NCBI GenBank assembly: GCA_037893245.1
Contig: JBAIAA010000100.1
Span: forward strand, 1-64,000
Origin: Crossaster papposus
Lineage: Eukaryota; Echinodermata; Asteroidea; Velatida; Solasteridae
Reading direction: 5' to 3'
DNA: 64,000 bases
Shown in pieces: positions 1-12,005 of this stretch; position 1 is the first letter of the stretch; the number at the start of each line of letters is the position of its first letter. The position numbers were made by a program, and so were the translations under genes. The notes beneath the pieces were generated by a model that saw only the letters and a list, made by a program, of their open reading frames with translations, did not search any database and was not told where the DNA came from.

Positions 1-3000
1 TGTGATCTGAAGGTAAATAGTGCCCAAAAGGTTTCTTACGCTCAATGGCGCTATAAACCATTCTGGAGTGTTGTAAGTCCATTTCGTGATCTGAAGGTAA
101 ATAGTGCCGAAAAGTGTTTGTAAGGCTCAATGGGGCGCTATAGAGCATTTGGGAGTGTTTGTAAGTCAATTTCGTGATCTGACCGTGAAAAGTGCCGAAA
201 AAGTGTTTGCTTAGCGCTCAATGGGCGCTATAGAGCATTTGGAGTGTTGTAAGTCAATTTTGTGATCTGACCGTGAAAAGTGCCAAAAGAGTTGTTTAGG
301 CTCAATGGTGCGCTATAGAGGCATTTGGGAGTGTTGTTAGTCAATTTCGTGATCTTACGGTAAATAGTGCCGAAAAGAGTGTTTGTTAGAGCTCATAGGG
401 CGCTATAGAGCATTTGGAGTGTTGTAAGTCCAATTCGGTGATCTGACAGTGATAAGTGCGGAAAAGTGTTTCGTAGTGCTCAATGGGCGCTATAGAGCAA
501 TTTGGGAGTGTTGATAAGTCACATTTTGTGATCTGACCGTGAAAAGTGCCAAAAAGTGTTTGTTAGCGCTCAATGGGCGCTATAGAGCATTTGGTAGTAT
601 TGTAAGTCAATTTTCGTGATCTGAAGGTAAAAAGTGCCAAAAAGTGTTTTTTACGCTCAATGGGGCGCTATAGAGAATTTTGGAGTGTTGTAAGTCCACT
701 TTCGTGATCTGAAGGTAAATAGTGCCGAAAAGTGTTTGTTAGGCTCAATGGGCGCTATAGAGCATTTGGGAGTGTGTTAGTCAATTCGTGATCTGAAGGT
801 AAATAGTGCCGAAAAGTGTTCTGTTAGGCTCAATGGGCGCCTATAGACCATTTGGGAGTATTGTAAGTCAACTTTTCGTGATCTGAAGGTAAATAGCGCC
901 GAAAAGTGTTTGTTAGGCTCAATGTGGCGCTATACGAGCATTGGGAGTGTTGTAAGTCAATTTCGTGATCTGACGGTGAAAAGTGCCGAAAAGTGTTTGT
1001 TAGGCTCAATTGGGCGCTATAGACCATTTTGGAGTGTTGTGAAGTCCATTTCGTGATCTGAAGGTAAATAGTGCCAAAAAGTGTTTGTTAGGCTCAATTG
1101 GCGCTATAGAGCCATTTGGAGTGTTGTAAGTCAATTTCGTGATCTGAAGGTAAATAGTGCCGAAAAAGTGTTTGTTAGGCTCAATGGGCGCTATAGACCA
1201 TTTGGAGTGTTGTAAGTCAAGTTCGTGATCTGACGTGTGAAAAGTGCCGAAAAGTGTTTGTTAGGCTCAAATGGGCTCTATAGACCATTTTGGAGTGTTG
1301 TTAGTCAATTTTGTGATCTGAAGGTAAATAGTGCCGAAAAGGTGTTTGTTCGCTCAATGGGCGCTAGTAAACCATTTTGGAGTGTTGTAAGTCCAATTTC
1401 GTGATCTGAAGGTAAATGTGCCTAAAAGTGTTTGTTAGGCTCAATGGCGCTATAGAGCATTTGGGAGTGTTGTTAGTCAATTTCGTGAGCTGACAGTGAA
1501 AATAGTGCCGAAAAGTGTTGTTAGGCTCAATTGGCGCTATAGAGCATTTGAGGATGTTGTGTAAGTCAATCTTTGTGATCTGACCCGTGAAAGATCCAAA
1601 AAGGTTTTGTTAGGCTCAATGGGCCGCTATAGAGCATTTGGGAGTACTTGGTAAGTCAATTTCGTGATCTGAAGGTAAAAAGTGCCAAAAAGTGTTTCTT
1701 ACGGCCCAATGGGCGCTATAGAGCATTTTGGAGTGTTGTAACGTCCATTTCCGTGATCTGAAGGTAAATAGTGTGCCGAAAAGTGTTTGTTAGGCTCATT
1801 GGGGCGCTAGTAGAGCATTTGGGAGTGTTGTTAGTCAATTTCGTGATCTGTAGGTATATAGTGCCGAAATGTAGGTTTGTTAGGCTCAATGGGGCTCATA
1901 TAGACTCCATTTTTGGAGTGTCTGTTAGTCAATTTCGTGATCTGAAGGTAAATAGTGCCGAAAAGTGTTCTGTTAGGCTCAATGGGGCGACTATAGAGCA
2001 TTTGGGAGAGTGTTGTAAGTCAATTTCGTGATCTGACGGTGAAACAGTGCCGAAAAGTGTTTGTTAGGGCTCAATGGGCTCTATAGACCATTTTGGAGTG
2101 TTTGGTGAAGTCAATTTCGTGATCTGAAGGTAAATAGGTGCCGAAAAAGTGTTTGTTACGCTCAATGGGCGCTATAAACCATTTCTGGAGTGTTGTAAAG
2201 TCCATTTTCGTGATCTGAAGGTAAATAGTGCCAAAAAGTGTTTGTTAGGTCTCAATGGCGCTATAGAGCGATTTTGGAGTGTTGTAAGTCCATTTTCGTG
2301 ATCTGCAAGGTAAATAGTGCCGAAAAGTGTTTGTTAGGCTCAATGGCGGCTATAGAGGCATTTGGGAGTGTTGTAGTCCATTTCGTGATCTGCAACGGTC
2401 AATAGTGCGCCAAAAAGTGTTTGTTAGGCTCAATGGGCGCTATAGAGCATTCTGGGAGTGTTGTTAGTCACATTTCGTGATCTGACTGTGAAAAGTGCCC
2501 AAAAGTGTTTGGTTAGGCTCAATGGGCGCACTATAGAGCATTTGGGAGTGTTGTAAGTCAATTTTGTGATCTGACCGTGAAAGAGTGCCGAAAAAGTGTT
2601 TGTTAGGCTCAATGGGCGCTATAGAGCATTTGGGAGTATTGTAAGTCAATTTTTGTGATCTGAAGGTAAATAGTGCAAAAAGTGTTCTTACGCTCAATGG
2701 GCGCTATAGAGCATTTTGGAGTGTTGTAAGTCCATCATCGTGATCTGAAGGTAAATAGTGCGAAAAGTGTTTGTTAGGCTCAATGGGCGATATAGAGCAT
2801 TTGGGAGTGTCTGTAAGTCAAATTTCGTGATCTGACGGTGAAAGTGCCGAAAAGTGTTTGTTAGGCTCAATGGGCGCTATAGAGCATTGGGAGTATTGTA
2901 AGTCAATTTCGTGATCTGAAGGTAAAAGTGCGAAAGTAGTTTGTTAGGGCTCAATGGGCGCTATAGACCATTTGGGAGTGTTGCAAGTCCAATTTTGTGA

Positions 3001-6000
3001 TCTGAAGGTAAATAGTGCCAAAAAGTGTTTCTTACGCTCAATGGGCGCTATAGAAGCCTTTTGGAGTGTTGTAAAGTCCATTTCGTGATCTGAAGGTAAA
3101 TAGTGCCGAAAAGTGTTTGTTTTGGCTCAATGTGCGCTATAGAGCATTTGGGGAGTGTTGTTAGTCAATTTCGTGATCTGAAGGTATATAGTGCCAAAAA
3201 GTGTTTACTTACAGGCTCAATGGGCGCTATAGACCATTTGGGAGTGTTGGAAGTCCATTTTCGTGATCTGAAGGTAAATAGTGCCAAAAAGCTGTTTGCT
3301 TACGACTCAAATGGGCGCTATAAACTACCATTCTGGAGTGTTTTGTAAGTCCATTTCGTTGATCTGAAGGTAAATAGTGCCGAAAAGTGTTTGTAAGGCT
3401 CAAATGGGCGCTATAGAGCATTTGGAGTGTTGTAAGTCAATTTACGTGATCTGACCGTGAAAAGTGCCGATAAAAGTGTTTGTTAGGCCTCAATGGGGCG
3501 CTATAGAGCATTTTGGGAGTGGTTGTAAGTCAATTTTGTGATCTGACCGTGAAAAGTGCCAAAAAGTGTTTGTTAGGCTCAATGGGGCGCTATAGACGCA
3601 TTTTGGGAGTGTTGTTAGTCAATTTCGTGATCTTACGGTAAATAGTGCCCGAAAAGTGTTTGTTAGGCATCAATGGGCGCTATAGAGCATTTGGGGAGTG
3701 TTGTAAGTCGAATTTCTTGATCTGACAGTGAAAAGTGCGGAAAAGTGTTTGTTAGGCTCAATGGGCGCTATAGAGCATTTGGGAGTGTTTGTAAGTCAAT
3801 TTTGTGACTCTGACCGTGAAAAGTGCCAAAAAGTGTTTGTTAGGGCTCAATGGGCGCTATAGAGCATTTGGGAGTATTGTAAGTCAATTTCGTGATCTGA
3901 AGGTAAAAAGTGCCAAAAAGTGTTTTTTACGGCTCAATGGGCGCTATAGAGAATTTTGGAGTGTTTGTAAGTCCATTTCGTGATCTGAAGGTAAAACTAG
4001 TGCCGAAAAGTGTGTTTGTTAGGCTCAATGGGCGCTATAGAGCATATTGGGAGTGTTGTTAGTCAATTTCGTGATCTGAAGGTAAATAGTGCCAAAAAGT
4101 GTTTGTTAGGCTCAATGGGCGCTATAGAGCCATTTTGGAGTGTTTGTAAGTCCATTTCGTGATCTGAAGGTAAATAGTGCCGACAAAGTGTTTGTTACGC
4201 TCAATGGGCGCTATAAACCATTTTGGAGTGTTGTAAGTCCATTTCGTGATCTGAAGGTAAATAGTCTGCCAAAAAGGTGTTTTGTTAGGCTCAATGGGGC
4301 GCTATAGAGCATAGAGCATTTTGGAGTGTCCATAGTCCATTTCGTGATCTGAAGGTAAATAGTGCCGAAAAGTGGTTTGTTAGGCTTCAATGGGCGCTAT
4401 AGACCATTTGGGAGTGTTGTAAGTCAATTTCGTGATCTGACTGTGAAAAGTGCCGAAAAGTGTTTGTTAGGCTCAATGGGCTCTATAGACCATTTTGGAG
4501 TGTTGTTAGTCAATTTCGTCGATCTGAGGTAAATAGTGCCGAAAACGTGTTTGTTACGCTCAATGGGGCGCTATAAACCATTTTGGAGTTGTTGTAAGTC
4601 CATTTCGTGATCTGAAGGTAATAGTGCCAAAAAAGTGTTTGTTAGGCTCAATGGGTGCTATAGAGCATTTGGGAGTGTTGTAAGATCAATTTTGTGATCT
4701 GACCGGTGAAAAGTGCCAAAAAGGTGTTTGTTAGGCTCAATGGGCACTATAGAGCAGTTGGGAGTGTTGTTAGTCAATTTCGTGATCTTACGGTAAATAG
4801 TGCCGAAAAGTGTTTGTTAGGCTCAATGGGCGCTATAGAGCATTTGGGAGTGTTGTAAGTGCAATTTTCGTGATCTGACAGTGAAAAGTGCCGAAAAGTG
4901 TTTGTTAGGCTCAATGGCGCGCTATAGAGCATTTGGGAGTGTTTGTAAGTCAATTTCGTGATCTGAAGGTAAATAGTGCCCTAAAGTGTTTGTTAGCGCT
5001 CAATGGGCGCTATACGAGCATTTGGAGGTGTTGTAAGTCAATTTTCGTGATCTCTGACCGTGAAAAGTGCCAGAAAAAGTGTCTTGTTAGGGTTCAATGG
5101 GCGCTATAGACGCATTTGGGAGTGTTGGAAGTCTATTTTGTGATCTGAAGGTAAATAGTGCCAAAAAGTGTTTCTTACGCTCAATGGGCGCTATAAACCA
5201 TTCTGGAGTGTTGTAAGTCCATTTCGTGATCTGAAGGTAAATAGTGCCGAAAAGTGTTTGTTAGGCTCAATGGGCGCTATAGAGTGCATTTGGGAGTGTT
5301 GTTAGTCAATTTCGTGATCTGAAGCGTAAATAGTGCCGAAAAAGTGATTTGTTAGGCTCAATTGGGCGCTATAGACCATTTGGGAGTGTTGTAAGTCAAT
5401 TTCGTGATCTGACTGTGAAAAGTGCCGAAAAGTGTTTGTTAGGCCTCAATGGGCTCTATAGACCATTTTGGAGTGTTGTTAGTCAATTTCGTGATCTGAA
5501 GGTAAAATAGTGCCGAAAAGTGTTTGTTACGCTCAATGGGCGCTATAAAACCATTTTGGAGTGTTGTAAGTCCATTTCGTGATCTGAAGGTAAATAGTGC
5601 CAAAAAGTGTTTGTTAGGCTCAATGGGCGCTATAGAGCATTTGGAGTGTTGTAAGTCAATTTTGTGATCTGACCGTGAAAAGTGCCAAAAAGTGTTTGTT
5701 AGGCTCAATGGGCGCTATAGAGCAGTTGGGAGTGTTGTTAGTCAAATTTCGTGATCTTACGGTAAATAGTGCCGAAAAAGTGTTTGTTAGGCTCAATGGG
5801 CGCTATAGAGCATTTGGGAGTGTTGTAAGCTCAATTTCGTGATCTGACAGTGGAAAAGTGCCGAAAAGTGTTTGTTAGGCCTGCAATGGGCGCTATAGAG
5901 CATTTTGGGAGTGTTGTAAGTCAATTTCGTGATCTGAAGGTAAATAGTGCCGAAAGTGTTTGTTAGGCTCAATGGGCGCTATAGAGCATTTGGAGTGTTG

Positions 6001-9000
6001 TAAGTCAATTTTGTGATCTGACCGTGAAAAGTGCCAAGAAGTGTTTGTTAGGTTCAATGGGCGCTATAGAGCATTTGGGAGTATTGTAAGTCAATTTCGT
6101 GATCTGAAGGTAAAAAGTGCCAAAAAGTGTTTCTACGCTCAATGGGGCGCTATAGAAGCATTTTTGGAGTGTTGTAAGTCCATTTCGTGATCTGAAGGTA
6201 AATAGTGCCGAAAAGTGTTTGTTTAGGCTCAATGGGCGCTATAGGACCATTTGGGAGTGTTGGTGAAGTCTATTTTGTGATCTGAAGAGTAAATAGTGCC
6301 GAAAAGTGTTTCTTACGCTCAATGGGTCGCTATAAACCAGTTCTGGAGTGTTGTAAGTCCATTTCGTGATCTGAAGGTAAATAGTGCCGAAAAAGTGGTT
6401 TGTTAGGCTCAATGGGCGCTATAGAGCATTTGGGAGTGTTGTTAGTCACATTTCGTGATCTGAAGGTAAATGAGTGCCGAAAAGTGTTTGTTAGGCTCAA
6501 TGGGGCGCCTATAGACCATTTGGTAGTGTTGTAAGTCAATTTCGTGATCTGACTGTGAAAAGTGCCGAAAAGTGTTTGTTAGGCTCAATGGGCTCTATAG
6601 ACCATTTTGGAGTGTTGTTAGTCAATTTCGTGATCTGAAGGTAAATAGTGCTCGAAAGAGTGTTTGTTACGCTCAATTGGGGCGCTATAAACCATTTTGG
6701 AGTGTCTGTAAGTCCATTTCGTGATCTGAAGGTAATATAGTGCCAAAAAGTGTTTGTTAGGTCTCAATGGCGCTATAGAGCATTTGGGGAGTGTTGTAAG
6801 TCAATTTGTGATCTGACCGTGAAAAAGTGCCAAAAGTGTTTTGTTAGGCCTCAATGGGCCGCTATAAGAGCAGTTTGGGAGTGTTGTTAGTCAATTTCTT
6901 GGAGTCCTTACGGTAAAAAGGGCCGAAAAAGTGTTTGTTAGGCTCAATGGGCGCTATAGAGCATTTGGGAGTGTTGTAAGTCAATTTCGTGATCTGAAGT
7001 GAAACAGTGCCGAAAAGTGTTTGTTAGGCTCAATGGGCGCTATAGAGCATTTGGGAGTGTATGTTAGAGTCAATTCTCGTGATCTGAAGGTAAATAGTGC
7101 CCGAAAAGTGTTTGTTACGCTCAATGGGCGCTATTGATAACCAATTTGGGAGTGTATGTAAGTCCATTTCGTGATCTGAAGGTAAATAGTGCCAAAAAGT
7201 GTTTGTTAGGCTCAATGGGCGCTATAGAGCATTTTGGAGAGTGTTGTAAGACAATTTCGTGATCTGAAGGTAAATAGTGCCGAAAAGTGTTTGTTAGGCT
7301 CAATGGGCGCTATAGAGCATTTGGGAGTGTTGTTAGTCAATTTCGTGATCTGAAGGTAAATAGTGCCGAAAAGTGTTTGTTAGGCTCAATGGGCGCTATA
7401 GACCATTTGGGAGTGTTGTAAGTCAATTTCGTGATCTGACTGTGAAAAGTGCCGAAAAGTGTTTGTTAGGCTCAATGGGCTCTATAGACCATTTTGGAGT
7501 GTTGTAGTCAATTTCGTGATCTGAAGGTAAATAGTGCCGAAAAGTGTTTTGTTACGCTCAATGGGCGCTATAAACCATTTTGGAGTGTTGTAAGTCCATT
7601 TCGTGATCTGAAGGTAAATAGTGCCAAAAAGTGTTTGTTTAGGCTCAATGGGCGCTATAGAGCATTTGGGAGTGTTGTAAGTCAATTTTGTGAGTCTGAC
7701 GCGTGAAAAGTGCCACAAAGTGTTTGTTAGGCTCAATGGGCGCTATAGAGCAGTTGGGAGTGTTGTTCAGTCAATTTCGTGATCTACCGGTAAATAGTGC
7801 CGAAAAGTGTTTGTTAGGGCTCAATTGGGCGCTATTGAGCATTTGGGAGTGTTGTAAGTCAATTTCCGTGATCTGACAGTAGAAAAGTGCCGAATAGTGT
7901 TTGTTCAGCGCTCAATGGGCGCTATAGAGCATTTGGGAGTGTTGTAAGTCAATTTTCGTGATCTGACCGTGAAAAGTTCCAAAAGTGTTTGTTAGGCTCA
8001 ATGGGCGCTATAGAGCATTTTGGGAGTATTGTAAGTCAATTTCGTGATCTGCAAAGGTTAAAAAGTGCCGAAAAAGTGTTTGTTAGGCCTCAATGGGCGC
8101 TATAGAGCATTTGGCGAGGGTTGTTAGAGTCAATTTCGTGCATCTGAAGGTAAATAGTGCCGAAAAGTGTTTGTTAGGCTCAATGGGTGCTCTAGAGACG
8201 CACGTTGGGAGCTGTTGGATAGTCCATTTTCGTGATCTGAAGGTAAATAGTGCCGAAAAGTGTTTTGTTAGGCTCAATGGGCGCTATAGACCATTTGGGA
8301 GTGTATGTAAGTCAATTTTCGTGATCTGACTGTGAAAAGTGCCTCGAAAAGTGTTTGTTTAGGCTCAATGGGCTCTATAGACCATTTTGGAGTGTTTGTT
8401 AGTCCAATTTCGTGATCTGAAGTTGTAAATAGTGGCCGAAAAGTGTTTGTTTACGCTCAATGGGGCGCTATAAACATTTTGAGAGTGTTGTTACGTCCAT
8501 TTCGTGATCTGAAGGGTAAATAGTTGCCAAAAAGTGTTTGTTAGGCTCAATGGGCGCTATTAGACGCATTTGGGAGTGTTGTCTTAGTCAATTTCGTGAT
8601 CTGACAGTGGAAAAGTGCCCAAAAGTTTTTGTTAGGCTCAATGGGCGCTATAGAGCATTTGGGAGTGTTGTAAGTCAATTTTTGTGATCTGACCGTGAAA
8701 AAGTGCCAAAAAGTGTTTGTTAGGCTCAATTGGGCGCTATAGAGCATTTGGGGAGTATTGTCAAGTCAATTTTGGTGATCTCGACGGTAAATAGTGCCAA
8801 AAGTGTTTCTTACGCCTCAATGGGCGCTATAGAGCATTTTGGAGTGTTGTAAGTCCATTTCGTGATCTGAAGGTAAATAGTCGCCGAAAAGTGTTTGTTA
8901 GGCTCAATGGGCGATATAGAGCATTTGGAGTGTTGTAAGTCAATTTCGTGATCTGACGGTGAAATAGTGCCGAAAAAGTGTTTCGTTAGGCGTCAATGGG

Positions 9001-11970
9001 CGCTATAGAGCATTTTGGGAGTCTTGTAAGTCAATTTCGTGATCTGAAGGTAAAATAGTGCCGTAAAAGTGTTCTGTTACGCTTCAATTGGGCGCTTACT
9101 AAACCATTTTGGAGTGTTGTAAGTCTCATTTCGTGATCTGAAGGTAAATAGGTGCCAAAAAAGTGTTTGTTAGGCTCAATGGGCGCTATAGAGCATTTGG
9201 GAGATGTTGTAAAGTCACTTTTGTGAGTCTGACCCGTAAAAGTGCCAAAAAGTGTTTGTTAGGCTCAATGGGCGCTATAGAGCAGTTAGGAGTGTTGTGT
9301 AGTCAATTTCGTGATCTTACGGTAAAATAGTGCCGAAAAAGTGTTTGTTAGGCCTCAATGGGGCGCTATAGAGCATTTGGGAGTGTTTGTAAGTCAATTT
9401 CGTGATCTGACAGTGAAAAGTGCCGAAAAGTGCTTTGTTAGGCTCAATGGCGGCGTATAGAGCATTTGGGAGTGTTGTAAGTCAATTTTGATGATCTGGA
9501 CCCGTGAAAAGTGCCACAAAAGTGTTTGTTAGGCTCAATGGGCGCTATAGAGCATTTGGTGACTATTGTTAAGTCAATTTCGTGATCTGAAGGTAAATAG
9601 TGCCGAAAAGTGCTTTGTTAGGTCTCAATGGGCGCTATAGAGCATTTGGGATGTGTTGTAAGTCAATTTCGTGATCTGAAGGTAAAAAAGTGCCAAAAAG
9701 TGTTTCTTACGCTCAATGGGCGCTATAGAGCATTTTGGAGTGTTGTAAGTCCATTTCGTCGATCTGAAGGTAAATAGTGCCGAAAAAGTGTTTGTTAGGC
9801 TCAATGGGCGCTTATAGAGCATTTGGGAGTATTGTAAGTCAATTTCGTGATCTGAAGGTAAAAAGTCGCCAAAAAGTGTTTCTTACGCTCAATTGGTCGC
9901 TATAGAGCATTTTGGAGTGTTGTAAGTCCATTTCCGTGATCTGAAGGTCAATAGTGCCAAAAAGTGGTTTGTTTAGGCTCAATGGTGCGCTATTAGATGC
10001 ATTTGGGAGTGTTGTTAGTCAATTTCGTGATCTGACAGTGAAAAGTGCCCAAAAGTGTTTGTTAGGCCTCAATGGGCGCTATAGAGCATTTGGGGAGTTG
10101 TTGTAAGTCAATTTTGTGATCTGACCGTGAAAAGGTGCCAAAAAGTGTTTGTTTAGGGCTCAATGGGCGCTATAGAGCATTTGGGAGTATTGTAAGGTCA
10201 ATCTTTGTGATCTTGAAGGTAAATAGTGCCCAAAAAGTGTTTTCTTACGCTCAATGGGCGCTATAGAGCATTTTGGAGTGTTGTAAGTTCCATTTCGTGA
10301 TCTTGAAGGTAAATAGTGCCGAAAAAGTGTTGTTAGGCTCAATGGGCGATATAGAGCATTTGGGAGTGTTGTAAGTCAATTTCGTGATCTGACGGGTGAA
10401 AAGTGCCGAAAAGTGTTTGTTAGGCCTCAATGGGCGCTTATAGAGCATTTGGGAGTATTTGTAAGTCAATTTCGTGATCTGAAGGTAAAAAAGTGCCGAA
10501 AAGTGTTTGTTAGGCTCAATGTGGCGCTATAGACCATTTGGGAGTGTTGCAAGTCATTTTGTGATCTGAAGGTAAATAGTGCCAAAAAGTGTTTCTTACG
10601 CTCAATGGGCGCTATAGAGCATTTTGGAGTGTTGTAAGTCCATTTCGTGATCTGAAGGTAAATAGTGCCGAAAAGTGTTTGTTTAGGCTCAATGTGCGCT
10701 ATAGAGCATTTGGACGTGTTGTTAGTCAATTTCGTGATCTGAAGGCTATATAGTGCCAAAAAGTGTTTCTTACGCTCAATGGGCGCTATAGACCATTTGA
10801 GGAGTGTTGGAAGTCCCATTTTGTGATCTGAAGGTAAATAGATGCCAAAAAGTGTTTCTTACGCTCAATGGGCGCTATAAACCATTCTGGAGTGTTGTAA
10901 GTCCCATTTCGTGATCTGAAGGTAAATAGTGCCGAAAAGTGTTTGTAAGGCTCAATGGGCGCTATAGAGCATTTGGAGTGTTGTAAGTCACATTTCGTGA
11001 TCTGACCGTGAAAAGTGCCGAAAAGTGTTTGTTAGGCTCAATGGGCGCTATAGAGCATTTGGGAGTGTTCGTAAGTCAATTATTGTTGATCTGACCGTGA
11101 AAAGTGCCAAAAAGTGTTTGTTAGGCTCTCAATGGCGCTATAGAGCATTTTGGGAGTGTTGTTAGTCAATTTCGTGATCTTACGTAAATAGTGCCGAAAA
11201 GTGTTTGTTAGGCTCAATGGGCGCTATAGAGCATTTGGGAGTGTTGTAAAGTCAATTTCGTGATCTGACAGTGAAAAGTGCGGAAAAGTGTTTTTAGGGC
11301 TCAATGGGCGCTATAGAGCATTTGGGAGTGTTGTAAGTCAATTTTGTGATCTGACCGTGAAAAGTGCCAAAAAGTGTTTGTTAGGCTCAATGGGCGCTAT
11401 AGAGAGCATTTTGGGAGGTATTGTAAGTCAATTTCGTGATCTGAAGGTAAAAAAGTGCCAAAAAGTGTTTTTTACGCGTCAATGGGCGCTATAGAGAATT
11501 TTGGGAGTGTTGTAAGTCCATTTTCGTGATCTGAAGGTAAATAGCTACCGAAAAGTGTTTGTCTAGGCTCACATGGGGCGCTATAGAGCATTTGGGAGTG
11601 TTGTTAGTCAATTTCGTGATCTGAAGGTAAATAGTGCCGAAAAAGTGTTTGTTAGGCTCAATGGGCGCTATAGACCATTTGGGAGTATTGTAAGTCAATT
11701 TCAGTGATCTGAAGGTAAATAGTGCCGAAAGTGTTTGTTAGGCTCCAATGGGCGCTATAGAGCATTTGGAGAGTGTTGTAAGTCAATTCCGTGATCTGAC
11801 GGTGAAAAGTGCCGAAAAGTGTTTGTTAGGCTCAATGGGCCGCTATAGACCATTTTGGAGTGTTGTAAGTCCATTTCGTGATCTGAAGGTTAAATAGTGC
11901 CAAAAAGTGTTTGTTTAGGCTCAAATGGCGCTATAGAGCATTTTGTGAGTGTTGTAAGTCAATTTCGTGA
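1..11970 (+). repeat. Satellite segment with dense small indels (probably unpolished)
   Basis: This is the same satellite as the rest, but most monomers carry one or more extra bases: doubled homopolymer letters (GGGG for GGG, AAAAA for AAAA) and inserted single letters (CGCTATACGAGCA, AAATAGGTGCC). Deletions are rarer. Monomer spacing is therefore irregular. Some patches, such as 5160-5480 and 7200-7470, are nearly clean. Marker variants match the clean part: TTTGGCTCAATGTGCG near 3120, GGTCAATAG near 2397 and 9946, an AGATCC monomer near 1590, and the 93-bp-type monomer near 4246. The insertion-dominated pattern looks like raw single-molecule read error rather than biological divergence, since it does not follow the variable sites seen elsewhere and stops abruptly at 11970. 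Confidence 0.85.
4246..4343 (+). repeat. 93-bp-type variant monomer in the noisy segment
   Basis: It carries the same GAGCATAGAGCATTTTGG and GTGTCCATAG features as the two clean copies, plus a few inserted bases that bring it to about 98 bp. It shows that the noisy segment belongs to the same array family. Confidence 0.8.
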
Positions 11971-12005
11971 AGAGCATTTTGGAGTGTTGTAAGTCAATTT
12001 CGTGA
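11935..12005 (+). other. Probable assembly join with a duplicated edge
   Basis: The noisy sequence ends with AGAGCATTTTGTGAGTG...TTTCGTGA at 11935-11970. The next 35 bases, 11971-12005, repeat it with one base fewer (AGAGCATTTTGGAGTG...TTTCGTGA). The normal monomer phase is broken: the expected TCTGA after GTGA is replaced by a restart in mid-monomer. Everything after this is clean 86-bp sequence, and everything before it is indel-rich. The simplest reading is two sequences abutted without removing their short overlap. A real 35-bp tandem duplication is possible, but would not explain the simultaneous change in error density. Confidence 0.85.

Noticed and set aside
10466..10819. Longest open reading frame, 117 codons on the minus strand
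   Set aside because: It is antisense satellite kept open by insertions in the noisy segment. Its peptide consists of recurring repeat-derived pieces such as YLQITK and CSIAPIE. No start context, domain or non-repeat codon pattern is present.
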